This document shows, in pieces, positions 25,523 to 33,914 of a stretch of 64,000 bases of DNA. Below the pieces are notes generated by a model. The model saw only the letters and a list, made by a program, of their open reading frames with translations, searched no databases and was not told where the DNA came from. The position numbers and the translations under genes are program-made. Numbering within the stretch: the stretch's first letter is position 1; every line of letters starts with the position of its first letter. Location: the NCBI RefSeq assembly GCF_004770045.1, contig NZ_RQFO01000017.1, positions 1 to 64,000 on the forward strand, given 5' to 3'. This DNA is from Leptospira montravelensis. GTDB lineage: Bacteria > Spirochaetota > Leptospiria > Leptospirales > Leptospiraceae.

Positions 25523-26470
25523 TTATTCTTTTGCCTTACGAAGTGCACAATTTGCTAACCATTCACAACGTAAGCAGATCGGATCCTCGGTGTTATACGT
25601 AGATGGAGGACAAATATTGGCGTTTGCCACTTGGATTCCTTGTAAATAATTTATTACCGAATCCTTATCTTTCTTAGAATCAATCTGTTTCAATACAGAT
25701 TCGTTGATTTTTTTTTGGTCTTGGAAAAGATCCTCAACAACAGCCGGTTTGGCCTTCTGTTGGATTTTAGTCTCTCGTGGAGCTTCCCATTCTAGTCCTG
25801 GAATGTAAGGCAAACTACCCGGTTTGATTTGTTTTTGGAAAATTTTATAGAGGATGAGCGCAGTAAGTGCACCACCCAAATGACAGGTATTGGAGATGGC
25901 TGCATTTCCCAGTTGGGAAATTAAATATCCAATCACAAGGGATACCCAAACTGCATTTTTAGCTTTAACTGGAAAAATAAATAATAGGAGTTCGGCATTA
26001 GGATAAAAAATACCAAATAAAGCGAGCAATCCAAAAAGAGCCCCAGAGGCACCAATGGTTTGTGTGGTCATGGATTCCAAAAATGGAATATTACCACCTA
26101 ACATTGTATTCAAATAAGCAGAAAGAACCACAAAAATTCCCGCACCAATTTGTGAGGCAAAATACAAAATGGTAAATTTTGTTTTTCCAATGATGGGAAT
26201 GATGTTGGAACCCAACATATACATCCCATACATATTCACCAGTAAGTGAAAAGGAATTAGATCTACAGCATGTAAAAAACCATAAGTAAAAACTTGCCAA
26301 ACTGCTCCACCTAACACAAAATCAGGTGTTAATCCAAATCGATAGATTAACTGTTGGTTTGCAAAGTATTGCAGAAAAAAAATAAGACAATTGATGATGA
26401 GAATTACATTCAGGGGATGAAGGATGGGATTCCCAAATAAACTAGGACTCTGGCCTCGATTTCTAGACAT
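25523..26470 (-). CDS. Rhomboid-family intramembrane serine protease
   Basis: The 315-residue protein has six membrane segments and the Ser-His dyad of rhomboids: Ser in IGASGALFGLLALFG and His in SNTCHLGGALTAL. The WQVFTYGFLHAVDLIPFHLLVNMYGMYML stretch corresponds to the HxxxxHxxxN region that precedes the active site. Substrates are unknown. Unusually, the C-terminal tail after the last helix carries four cysteines (ANICPPS, DPICLRCEW, ANCALRK), which could bind a metal. The frame begins just upstream of a terminator that closes the FNR-like gene. Confidence 0.88.
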   Translation of the reverse strand: MSRNRGQSPSLFGNPILHPLNVILIINCLIFFLQYFANQQLIYRFGLTPDFVLGGAVWQVFTYGFLHAVDLIPFHLLVNMYGMYMLGSNIIPIIGKTKFTILYFASQIGAGIFVVLSAYLNTMLGGNIPFLESMTTQTIGASGALFGLLALFGIFYPNAELLLFIFPVKAKNAVWVSLVIGYLISQLGNAAISNTCHLGGALTALILYKIFQKQIKPGSLPYIPGLEWEAPRETKIQQKAKPAVVEDLFQDQKKINESVLKQIDSKKDKDSVINYLQGIQVANANICPPSTYNTEDPICLRCEWLANCALRKAKE

Positions 26471-26513
26471 GTAACCTCCAGATTTTAGATGGCTTGGAAA
26501 GAAACAAGGGAAA

Positions 26514-26548
26514 TAAAAAAAGGGGGAATCCTTTCGGAAAGTCCCCCC
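26514..26548 (-). terminator. Terminator of the FNR-like gene
   Basis: On the minus strand GGGGGA and TCCCCC arms with an inner CTTTC/GAAAG stem are followed by seven T residues. It lies between the FNR-like gene and the rhomboid gene and makes them separate transcripts. Confidence 0.85.
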
Positions 26549-26653
26549 GGGAGTGATTTTAAGGTAAAATCAGGCAACAGACCTTACCTTGATTATCAAT
26601 CATTTCTACCATCGGAATTCCGAGGTTCTGGCTTAATAGTTTATGAGAAAAAA

Positions 26654-27352
26654 TTATGCGATTTTTGAAAGTGAATACAGAGCTGCTCTGTTCAGAATGT
26701 CGATCCGGTTTTTGTCAACAGAAATGAATTCTCTGGCCTTTAAATCAGAAAGTGCGCGAACTAAAGTTTCTGTTTTTGTTCCGATAAATGTGGCAAGGAC
26801 ATCACGAGTCACTTTGAGTTCCACTTGGTTCTTTCGGCCTTGGGCATTGTCTAAGACGATGAGTATTTCTGCTAATTTTTCGTGGACTTGTTTGGTTCCA
26901 AGAGAAACAACATGTTCCTCCATCTCCTGCCATTCCTTTGCCATTTGTTTAAAAACTTCCTTCTGGAAGTTGATGTCATCTTTCACAAGTGCATCGATAA
27001 GATCACCTGTGATGTAACACGCATGAGTATCTTCTACAGCAACAACGTTGTGGTGGGAAACAGAATCAGAAATACAATCTCGAAATCCAACCCAATCCCC
27101 AGGCCCACTGAGACGTAAGGTTTGTTCCTTACCACTAGCAAGTTGGACATAACTTCTCACAAGACCAGATTTGATGAAGAAAAAACCAAGAGCCTTTTCC
27201 CCTGAGGAAACAAGATGTTTGCCTCGAGGAAATACAGTGAAGTCTTTACCAGCATTGATTCTTTCTATAGTCTCATGCGCCGCACAGTGAAGGACATTGT
27301 GATTTTTATAATCACAAGCAAAACAATCAGGATTGAGTGGAAGATCCGCCAT
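26654..27352 (-). CDS. CRP/FNR-family regulator with four FNR-like cysteines
   Basis: The 232-residue protein has an N-terminal cysteine cluster (C10, C13, C23), a cyclic-nucleotide-binding-fold domain, a long dimer helix, and a C-terminal winged helix (LKVTRDVLATFIGTKTETLVRALSDLK). The cysteine in VEDTHACYI (residue 112) aligns with the central C122 of E. coli FNR, so four ligands for an oxygen-sensitive [4Fe-4S] cluster are available. Spacing at the N-terminus (C-x2-C-x9-C) differs from E. coli (C-x2-C-x5-C). In the recognition helix Glu and Arg are kept, but the FNR Ser is Val, so the DNA target may differ from TTGAT-N4-ATCAA. A 21-base palindrome lies upstream. Confidence 0.88.
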   Translation of the reverse strand: MADLPLNPDCFACDYKNHNVLHCAAHETIERINAGKDFTVFPRGKHLVSSGEKALGFFFIKSGLVRSYVQLASGKEQTLRLSGPGDWVGFRDCISDSVSHHNVVAVEDTHACYITGDLIDALVKDDINFQKEVFKQMAKEWQEMEEHVVSLGTKQVHEKLAEILIVLDNAQGRKNQVELKVTRDVLATFIGTKTETLVRALSDLKAREFISVDKNRIDILNRAALYSLSKIA

Positions 27353-27394
27353 TCAGCTTCGATGTAACCTCTTAAAAAATCCTTGTCGAGCCAT

Positions 27395-27415
27395 AATTTA
27401 GAAACCTTCTAAATT
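27395..27415. promoter_or_regulatory. Perfect palindrome upstream of the FNR-like gene
   Basis: AATTTAGAA, spacer ACC and TTCTAAATT form perfect 9-base arms. The site begins 43 bases upstream of the FNR-like start codon and just downstream of the enoyl-CoA hydratase stop. It could be an operator, possibly autoregulatory, or a weak plus-strand terminator because a T run follows on that strand. It is not an FNR consensus. Confidence 0.5.
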
Positions 27416-27417
27416 TT

Positions 27418-28236
27418 TTATTTGCCGGTAAACTTGGGATCCCGCTTTTCTAAGATACTTTTGATCGTCTCTTTAAAGTCGTCCGAAATAAAGTTCCGCG
27501 CTTGAGATTCTGCTTCTTTTTTTAAGGCCGAGTCTAAGTGTTTCCAGGAGTATAAATTCTTCTTTAACTCTTGTAAGGCGAGCGGTGCAGCCTTTGACAA
27601 CGATAATGCTAACTCCATTGCGCGTGCATATACTTCTGTTTTGGGAACACTATCCAGCGCGAGGCCACAAGATTTGGCAAATTTACCATCAAAAGTTTCC
27701 CCGGTAAGTAATAACCTTCCCCCTAGACTTTTTCCAAGGAGTTCTGGAGATAGATAACTTGAACCCATACCAGGATGGATTCCAAGTCTTACAAAATTAA
27801 AAGAATACTTTCCTTCATCAGCAAAAATGCGCAAATCACATCCAAAGGTTAACGAAAGACCTGCTCCAATTGCATGTCCATTGACTGCTGCAATCACAGG
27901 TACTGGTAACTTACGAACTGATAAAAAGAAACCATAGAATTTCCTCATATCACGTCTGTTTTGCGAGAATGATTTTTCAGAAAACGATCGTAATAAATTT
28001 AAATCGCCACCTGCACAGAAAACATCATTTCGACCGGAAATGATTACTGCCCGAGGTAGGACTTTTTCTTTTTTAATGGAATGGATAAGGTCGGCAAATT
28101 CTTCCCCCATTTTCCATGTCATGGAATTGCGGGAACTAGGATTGTTTAGGAAGATGGAAACAATCTTTCCATCTTCTGTTTCACGGGATTCAACTTCTAG
28201 GAATTCATACTCTTTGGATTCAAATCGCGATTTCAT
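27418..28236 (-). CDS. Enoyl-CoA hydratase/isomerase family protein
   Basis: The 272-residue crotonase-fold protein carries the two oxyanion-hole segments VFCAGGDLNLL and VNGHAIGAGLSLTFGCDLRIF. Catalytic Glu positions of true hydratases are hard to place: the region after GCDLRIF reads SFNFVRLGIHPGMGSSYL, where one Glu appears replaced. Substrates could be short or medium enoyl-CoA in beta-oxidation or another acyl-CoA. The start overlaps the upstream hypothetical gene by 17 bases, so they are coupled. Confidence 0.82.
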   Translation of the reverse strand: MKSRFESKEYEFLEVESRETEDGKIVSIFLNNPSSRNSMTWKMGEEFADLIHSIKKEKVLPRAVIISGRNDVFCAGGDLNLLRSFSEKSFSQNRRDMRKFYGFFLSVRKLPVPVIAAVNGHAIGAGLSLTFGCDLRIFADEGKYSFNFVRLGIHPGMGSSYLSPELLGKSLGGRLLLTGETFDGKFAKSCGLALDSVPKTEVYARAMELALSLSKAAPLALQELKKNLYSWKHLDSALKKEAESQARNFISDDFKETIKSILEKRDPKFTGK

Positions 28237-28786
28237 CTATCTGAAAGGATTCGTACCAGGCTTTATCTTGTAAAGATAAAGGTTTCTTTCCAATCTCCAT
28301 ATTTTCAAAGTAGTTGAGTAAAATTTCTAGGTGTTGGGACTCTAAATTCTCTTTAGGAAGTGCAGAATCGATTCCTTTACTTACCAAAACTTCCGCCCTT
28401 ATTTTATCTTTATAATGGTCTGGTTTTCCGCTAAAGATCAAATGGGCGGAGATAAGGTCAAAACGAATGGTATCGACAATTCGTCGCAGAGAATCTTCTG
28501 ACTCTAAAAAATAACGCGACGCCACTTCGGTTTGGAAATAATCACCCCAAGTAATGAGATCAGGCAAAGATCCTGTCCGTTCCAAAATTTTCTTTTGGCT
28601 TTCCTCATCTGTATACAAACAACCGGCAAATCTTTCTACAAGTGAATGTAATTCGGTTAGGATGGCTAATTTCTCCGGACTGAGAAGCCCTTGGCGGATC
28701 ATTGGTAAAAGTTCAGGATTGACTTGTTTTGGGAGAGTTAGTTCCATATACTTCCCATTTCGGCGAATTCTGTCGTTTCCTTGCAT
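28220..28786 (-). CDS. Conserved hypothetical protein coupled to enoyl-CoA hydratase
   Basis: The 188-residue soluble protein starts from an ATG with GAGGA five bases upstream. It is mostly helical (PEKLAILTELHSLVERFAG, DSLRRIVDTIRFDLISAHLIF). No signal, membrane segment or known motif was found. The tight overlap with the hydratase gene suggests a role in the same acyl-CoA process, but that is only context. The function is unknown. Confidence 0.6.
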   Translation of the reverse strand: MQGNDRIRRNGKYMELTLPKQVNPELLPMIRQGLLSPEKLAILTELHSLVERFAGCLYTDEESQKKILERTGSLPDLITWGDYFQTEVASRYFLESEDSLRRIVDTIRFDLISAHLIFSGKPDHYKDKIRAEVLVSKGIDSALPKENLESQHLEILLNYFENMEIGKKPLSLQDKAWYESFQIDEIAI

Positions 28787-28796
28787 ATTTTCCTCG

Positions 28797-28830
28797 TTAG
28801 AAAATCGATTTTGACCCTTAGAAAATCGAT
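28797..28830. promoter_or_regulatory. Tandem 13-base direct repeats in divergent promoter
   Basis: TTAGAAAATCGAT occurs at 28797-28809 and again at 28818-28830, exactly 21 bases apart, two helical turns. The 53-base gap separates the divergent hypothetical/enoyl-CoA hydratase pair and the PilZ-like gene. The arrangement fits binding of a regulator on one face of the DNA that controls both directions. Confidence 0.55.
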
Positions 28831-28839
28831 AATTTTAGT

Positions 28840-30129
28840 ATGGCAATTGGCAGAACCGATTCGATGCAAGAACTCATAACGATTCTAGAATCGTTATTTG
28901 AAGAAACCATCATAGGATCCGATGTCAATATCGTTAAACATCTCTTTTATTACCTAAAGGCCGATAATAGAGAATTTGAATTTATATATGAAGAAGAAAT
29001 AATTGTAGCTGCCGTAGAAGAAATTGAAGCCCACACAGTCACTTTAATGATTCCCGATCTGGTGGAACAAGGTTCCAGGCGGGCACGAGTTCGTTTTGAG
29101 GTGATGAACATCAATTACCAATTTGAGGTAGTGATCCTAGATATCCAAAAAGACAAAACAGTGATCAAAACTCCTACGGAGTTACAGTCCTACCAACTCA
29201 GAACCAATAAACGGATTCCAGTAGATGATTTGTTTATGAATTTTATCATTCTATTTAGAAGTTTAACTGGTGGTTCGAGAGAAGTGGGTAAAAACCTATA
29301 TGCCGAAAGTCGATTTCCTCACCTAATGAAAGAAGTCCGAAAAGACAGGCCCGATAGTAAACTCATCAATGTTATGTTAACTGAGGCAATCGAACGAATT
29401 TCCAAAGATTATGAAATTCATTTTTTTCAACCAGATGAAAAACTAAACGAATATGATGACTTCATTAAAAAAACCATTCTAAGAACTGGAAAAACAATTT
29501 ATATTTCAGATTGTAATCGAATCACTTCTTATATCAATGATCCAGGCAATGATGTTCTTTTTAATTATTTTAATGAACATAAAGAAATGACGAAGGAGTT
29601 CGGAGAAGAATTCGCATTGGATTTTTTTGAATCTATGCGTAAACATGAGTCTCGCAATTTTTACGTTTCCTATGTAATTACACCGATTCGATTGTATGAA
29701 GATGTTGTCGGATTTATCAAAGTACATTCCACAGCGATGGAACGATTTACCATCTCCAACAACCAAGCCGTATATATTTTTGAACTAGCTGAAATCATAA
29801 GTTATGTATTCACAAAAATTGCTATTCAACATGGCAGTTACGAGACCATGCAGTCCACGACAAAAGTTGTGGATATTTCTCTTGATGGACTTCTATTTGA
29901 AATATATGACAAACGCCTGTTTCAATATTTGAAACGCCACAATATCATCAAAATGTTTATACCTCTAAACAAGGAACGAACCATGATCATTCGTGGTGAA
30001 ATCATTCGATTTTTAGATAAGGGAGATCATTATCACCTTGGGGTAAACTATTTCAGTTCGGCCCCAGATGATATGTTGCATTTGGAAACGTATTTATTCG
30101 AAAAGAGTATGAAAATTCTATCAGAGTGA
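28840..30129 (+). CDS. PilZ-like / DUF1577-type protein
   Basis: The 429-residue protein has an N-terminal YcgR-like segment (MQELITILESLFEETIIGSDVNIVKHLF) and a beta-rich part with LRTNKRIPVDDLFMNF near residue 125, a possible PilZ Arg region. A GAF-like middle follows (residues 180-320). The C-terminal module contains TTKVVDISLDGLLFEIYDKRLF, which matches the D/N-x-S-x-x-G of PilZ. I recall a Leptospira family of this shape (DUF1577), but this was not checked. Cyclic di-GMP binding is plausible. The start is ATG at 28840, with ATG 28864 as alternative; neither has a strong ribosome-binding site. It is convergent with the TPR gene with no spacer. Confidence 0.65.
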   Translation: MAIGRTDSMQELITILESLFEETIIGSDVNIVKHLFYYLKADNREFEFIYEEEIIVAAVEEIEAHTVTLMIPDLVEQGSRRARVRFEVMNINYQFEVVILDIQKDKTVIKTPTELQSYQLRTNKRIPVDDLFMNFIILFRSLTGGSREVGKNLYAESRFPHLMKEVRKDRPDSKLINVMLTEAIERISKDYEIHFFQPDEKLNEYDDFIKKTILRTGKTIYISDCNRITSYINDPGNDVLFNYFNEHKEMTKEFGEEFALDFFESMRKHESRNFYVSYVITPIRLYEDVVGFIKVHSTAMERFTISNNQAVYIFELAEIISYVFTKIAIQHGSYETMQSTTKVVDISLDGLLFEIYDKRLFQYLKRHNIIKMFIPLNKERTMIIRGEIIRFLDKGDHYHLGVNYFSSAPDDMLHLETYLFEKSMKILSE

Positions 30130-31284
30130 TCATGGCTGTTTTTCAGCTAGTCTAATTGCATTCAAAAGATCTTCTGACAAAGTGGTTTCACCAGTATAGT
30201 AAAGACGTAACAACTTTCCGTGTTCAATTAATTTATTACGATAATCCGTTTCTTTGACTGAACCACGAGTTTCCTTCCATTTTATATTATAGAATTCGCA
30301 AGCTAGTTTATGAAGGTAATAATCTGATTTTCTAATTGAGTAGGCTTTCTGCAAATATTCTTCTGACCTATCAGACCACTCCTCTCTTTTTTTACGGCCG
30401 TCTACCCCAACATCAGCCATATTTGAATATAAAAGATTTAAAAAAGAAGTTTCAAAACTATACAACCAAACTTCATAATTTTTTGGATAAAGATTTCGTG
30501 CTTCTTTAGCGACCAAAGGCATTAGGTCTAATTGTTTTTTATTTTCTTTTCCTTCTACTTTAAAATAAAAAGTTAAAAATCGCAAATAATCTACTAGGAA
30601 TAAAAGTTTCTCTTGGGGATTCGAAAACCGCTCTCTATTTTTCCAAGCCATTGAATATTCAAATGCTGTTGATACATATCCCTCCCCATCTTTCCAATGA
30701 GCTTTTCCCAGCGCATAATGGGAATCAGGTGATCCTGGATCCAGAGAAACTGAATGTTTATACATTCGTAAGGCTTCGTCCATTTGCCCTTTGGCAAAAT
30801 AATGGTCACCTTTCTTTTTAGCCATAAAAGCTTCATCGTATTTTGTAGTATCAAGTAATCTAGCGGCTGTGACTGGCCTGTCTTCAATAAGGCGCAAATA
30901 CCCTTCCCCACGAACTTGCCATCCAAAAAAAGTAGTTTGGTAAACAGATTTAACAGTGATCATTCCCACAATGTTTCCATCACGAAATGTTTTGTGGTCT
31001 TGGTTCTTTTCTATTAAATACAAGGTTTGGCCCACCCGAATTCCTTTTGGGTCCCCTACCTTGATTGTCACAGTATCTGGTCTTGTGTCCACTTCCAATT
31101 CCTGTGAAAGTGTATCCACTTCATAGTAACTGGCCTTTTCAATTCCCACAACCTCCCCCACAACAATCATTCTAAGTGGATCGAGGGAAGCTTGGCTTCG
31201 AAATGCAAAGGCCAACCGATCGGATGATGATTGGGCCAAAGTTGCCGTAACCAAAAAAATAAAAAGGAAAAAGGAACGAAACAT
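30130..31284 (-). CDS. Exported TPR-repeat protein
   Basis: The 384-residue protein has an N-terminal signal peptide (FFLFIFLVTATLAQSSS, cleavage after LAQ). A beta-rich domain follows (residues 35-135, MIVVGEVVGIEKASYYEVDT). Tetratricopeptide-like repeats begin near KKGDHYFAKGQMDEALRMYKHSVSLDPGSPDSHYALGKAHW (residues 157-197), with more helical pairs to the end. TPR proteins act as scaffolds in envelope complexes. No partner is evident. It stands alone, separated from the acylase gene by a hairpin. Confidence 0.7.
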   Translation of the reverse strand: MFRSFFLFIFLVTATLAQSSSDRLAFAFRSQASLDPLRMIVVGEVVGIEKASYYEVDTLSQELEVDTRPDTVTIKVGDPKGIRVGQTLYLIEKNQDHKTFRDGNIVGMITVKSVYQTTFFGWQVRGEGYLRLIEDRPVTAARLLDTTKYDEAFMAKKKGDHYFAKGQMDEALRMYKHSVSLDPGSPDSHYALGKAHWKDGEGYVSTAFEYSMAWKNRERFSNPQEKLLFLVDYLRFLTFYFKVEGKENKKQLDLMPLVAKEARNLYPKNYEVWLYSFETSFLNLLYSNMADVGVDGRKKREEWSDRSEEYLQKAYSIRKSDYYLHKLACEFYNIKWKETRGSVKETDYRNKLIEHGKLLRLYYTGETTLSEDLLNAIRLAEKQP

Positions 31285-31336
31285 CTGGTTTAAAGATCGG
31301 CCAGAAATGAATCTTAGGTTGTAGAAAAACTGAATC

Positions 31337-31355
31337 CCCCACAGGCCTTGTGGGG
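31337..31355. terminator. Hairpin after penicillin-acylase gene
   Basis: CCCCACA, loop GGCCT and TGTGGGG form a perfect 7-bp stem. The clean T run is on the plus strand, although the gene it would serve is on the minus strand, where the T run is displaced (GATTCAGTTTTTC). Terminator function is likely but weak. Confidence 0.6.
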
Positions 31356-31370
31356 AATTTTTATTAGAAT

Positions 31371-33911
31371 TTACTGAGGTCGGAATTCCAATCGGAACTT
31401 TCCTGGACCCACTTGTTCTTTCGAATACAAGATTTTCCTATGGACTCCGTTAATATAATCATCTACTAAGTTCCCATAAAAGGGGCTGGCAAGATTTCCG
31501 CTATTTCCAATCGGTAGTTGGGTCACTGACTCTTCAAAACGACCATAGTCAATGACTCGTCTCTTGGAAGGACCTGCGGTAGCCGTCCAATCTTCTTTCA
31601 TCAGTTTGTATTTTAAATTGTTAACCACTTCGGCACCACCGGCAGAAGGAAGAGGTCCAATATCAAAAATACCACCTATCACAGGCAATACGCCAAGCGG
31701 ATGAGGATGTTTGATTTTATATAAGTTTTTCCAAGTCCAAAGACTGGGAGATGCTGATAAATGGGATTCTAAATACTTACCTGTCTCCTCAATCGACCTT
31801 TTGAGGATATCCGCTCTTGTTTCAATGACCCCTTCCGTACGTAAATCATCCCAATAAGGAGAACTTGGATTCCTTACAAAACGGCGATACGCGTTCCAAT
31901 ATTCAGCCATATCACCATATAACTCAAAATTGGCGGGACCCATCTCATCGATTAACAATTCACGAAGAGTGATATAAAAAAACACATCGTAAACGGCTGC
32001 ACCTTGTGATTCAGGAAAATGTTCAAAATTCCATTTTTTTAGAATTCCTAAAACTTTTTTTCCGTTGGGAGTTTTTGCATCTGCAACCGACGATAAAACA
32101 AGTTCCAAATACTCTGGTGCAAAGGAAGAAACCGTATCATTCTGGATTGCTGCCAGGTCTTCCAAACTCCACTTCTCTTTTGTTTCCAAAATTCCAACTA
32201 ACCTTTGAAAACGGTCAGGAGGTTGCCAGTTCCCTTCTGGTTTTCCAAGTCCTGGAAGAGACTTATTTGTCACTTGGTTATTTGCAGTAACAATGATTCC
32301 ATTTTTTGGATTGATGATCTTTGGATTGTCTTTTACCGGAACATAACCAATGACATCGTTTTCACCCGTAGAACCTTCTAAAATTTTACGCGAATTCCCT
32401 GATTTTAAAATAGGGAATCTTCCTACTGCGTAATAAGCAATGTTTCCATTTTTATCCGCATAACTAAAATTAAGCCCAGGCGCCCCAATCATCGAAGAAG
32501 CAGAATCAAGTTCGGCAAATGATTTTGATTTTCCCATTTGAAAAAGAACTTCAAGGAGTGGATTTGGTAAGTGGTGGTGAGCCCAATACAAACTCACTGG
32601 CCTACCCTTAAATCCTTTTATATGTTCTGTAATGAGTGGACCGTGGTTTGTAATCCCTACTTCAAAAGGAATTTCGGTGCCATCTTTTTTACGAATGGGA
32701 TCTCGATAATATGTTAAATCTTTCCAAGTATTTCCGGATTTGAATTTCCCACCCTCGATGGTTTCCAAATACAAATTTACATCATCCTGTTCTAACATGG
32801 TAAGTCCCCATGCCTTATCTCTATTATGTGCAATCAATGGGAAAGGAATGATAGATAAGAAGTATCCATAATTTTCATATCCTGGGAATTCAATGTATGC
32901 TTCATACCAAGCTCCAGGATTGGAGAGAGCGATATGTGGGTCATTGGCAAGAACTGCTCCACCACTTTCGGAACGGTTAGGTGCCACAAGCCAGGAATTA
33001 CTACCTTCCAAAGGTTCAATGGGAAGTTGTAATTGGTTCACAAAAGCAACTAGTTGTTTTAAATTAAGAACCTCATTTTCTTTGGTGTTGATTTTGTTCT
33101 CAGATTTAAGTTTAGAACTTTGAATTGCGATTCGGTTTAAATCGAATTTCTCTGTTTGTTTAACATTATTTTTTTGGGAATTTCCGGCATCAGCTAACCT
33201 TTGTACACCTGGCTGTGTTTCCAAAATGGTAGCATTAGTTTCAAAATCATAACGAGGGAAAAGTTCATTTGCAGACCTACCCTTTAGTTCTGACTCCATA
33301 ATGGTGTACAAACTGTCCGATTTGATCCCTTCCGCAAAAGAAAATCCCATATAAAATAAAAAGGAAATGGCATCCACCCGATCAAAAGGTTTCGGTTTGA
33401 TCCCAAGAATCGTATATTCAATTGGTAAATTATCTTCAGAAAGAAAATGGTTCACTCCCTCCAAAAACCAGTCCAATTGGTTCCATGCTTCAGGATAAAT
33501 ATGTTCTTTTTGGCTTACATACTCTTCCGCTGTTTTTTTCAAAAGTAGTGATTTCAAAAACTGATCGGTTGGAATGAGTTTATCACCAAAAATTTCAGTG
33601 AGTTCTCCTTTCCCAATCCGCCTTTGTAATTCCATCTGAAAAATACGATCCTGTGCCATCGTATAACCTAACGCAAAATAAGCGGACTTTGCGTCTCCAC
33701 CCACAATATGCGGGATCCCTGCTTCATCGCGGGTCACAGTGACAGTAGAAGTTAGTTTATTTGAAATAATTTCTCCGCTGTAACGTGGAGCTTTCAAAGA
33801 TACCAGTCCCCAAAACAAAAGATGTAATGTGACTGGAAGAGTGAGAATGAAAAGTAGAAAGAGACTTAAAAATGGTCTCTTCCTGGTAAATTTAATAGTT
33901 TTTTCTAACAT
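31371..33911 (-). CDS. Penicillin-acylase-family Ntn hydrolase
   Basis: This 846-residue precursor belongs to the penicillin/acyl-homoserine-lactone acylase family. An N-terminal membrane or signal segment (SLFLLFILTLPVTLHLLFWG) is followed by an alpha-chain (TVTRDEAGIPHIVGGDAKSAYFALGYTMAQDRIFQME), a spacer, and the autocatalytic cleavage site before Ser304 (EGSNSWLVAPNRSESG). The beta-chain has NDPHIALSNPGAWYEAYI and the oxyanion Asn in a later segment. The substrate cannot be read; amidated lipids or quorum-sensing lactones are hydrolysed by relatives. Three bases separate it from the upstream membrane-anchored protein gene, so they share a transcript. Confidence 0.87.
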   Translation of the reverse strand: MLEKTIKFTRKRPFLSLFLLFILTLPVTLHLLFWGLVSLKAPRYSGEIISNKLTSTVTVTRDEAGIPHIVGGDAKSAYFALGYTMAQDRIFQMELQRRIGKGELTEIFGDKLIPTDQFLKSLLLKKTAEEYVSQKEHIYPEAWNQLDWFLEGVNHFLSEDNLPIEYTILGIKPKPFDRVDAISFLFYMGFSFAEGIKSDSLYTIMESELKGRSANELFPRYDFETNATILETQPGVQRLADAGNSQKNNVKQTEKFDLNRIAIQSSKLKSENKINTKENEVLNLKQLVAFVNQLQLPIEPLEGSNSWLVAPNRSESGGAVLANDPHIALSNPGAWYEAYIEFPGYENYGYFLSIIPFPLIAHNRDKAWGLTMLEQDDVNLYLETIEGGKFKSGNTWKDLTYYRDPIRKKDGTEIPFEVGITNHGPLITEHIKGFKGRPVSLYWAHHHLPNPLLEVLFQMGKSKSFAELDSASSMIGAPGLNFSYADKNGNIAYYAVGRFPILKSGNSRKILEGSTGENDVIGYVPVKDNPKIINPKNGIIVTANNQVTNKSLPGLGKPEGNWQPPDRFQRLVGILETKEKWSLEDLAAIQNDTVSSFAPEYLELVLSSVADAKTPNGKKVLGILKKWNFEHFPESQGAAVYDVFFYITLRELLIDEMGPANFELYGDMAEYWNAYRRFVRNPSSPYWDDLRTEGVIETRADILKRSIEETGKYLESHLSASPSLWTWKNLYKIKHPHPLGVLPVIGGIFDIGPLPSAGGAEVVNNLKYKLMKEDWTATAGPSKRRVIDYGRFEESVTQLPIGNSGNLASPFYGNLVDDYINGVHRKILYSKEQVGPGKFRLEFRPQ

Positions 33912-33914
33912 AGT

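Noticed and set aside
27418..28236. Enoyl-CoA hydratase as a degraded gene because one catalytic Glu is unclear
   Set aside because: The frame is complete, both oxyanion motifs are intact and the crotonase fold tolerates variation; no sign of decay.
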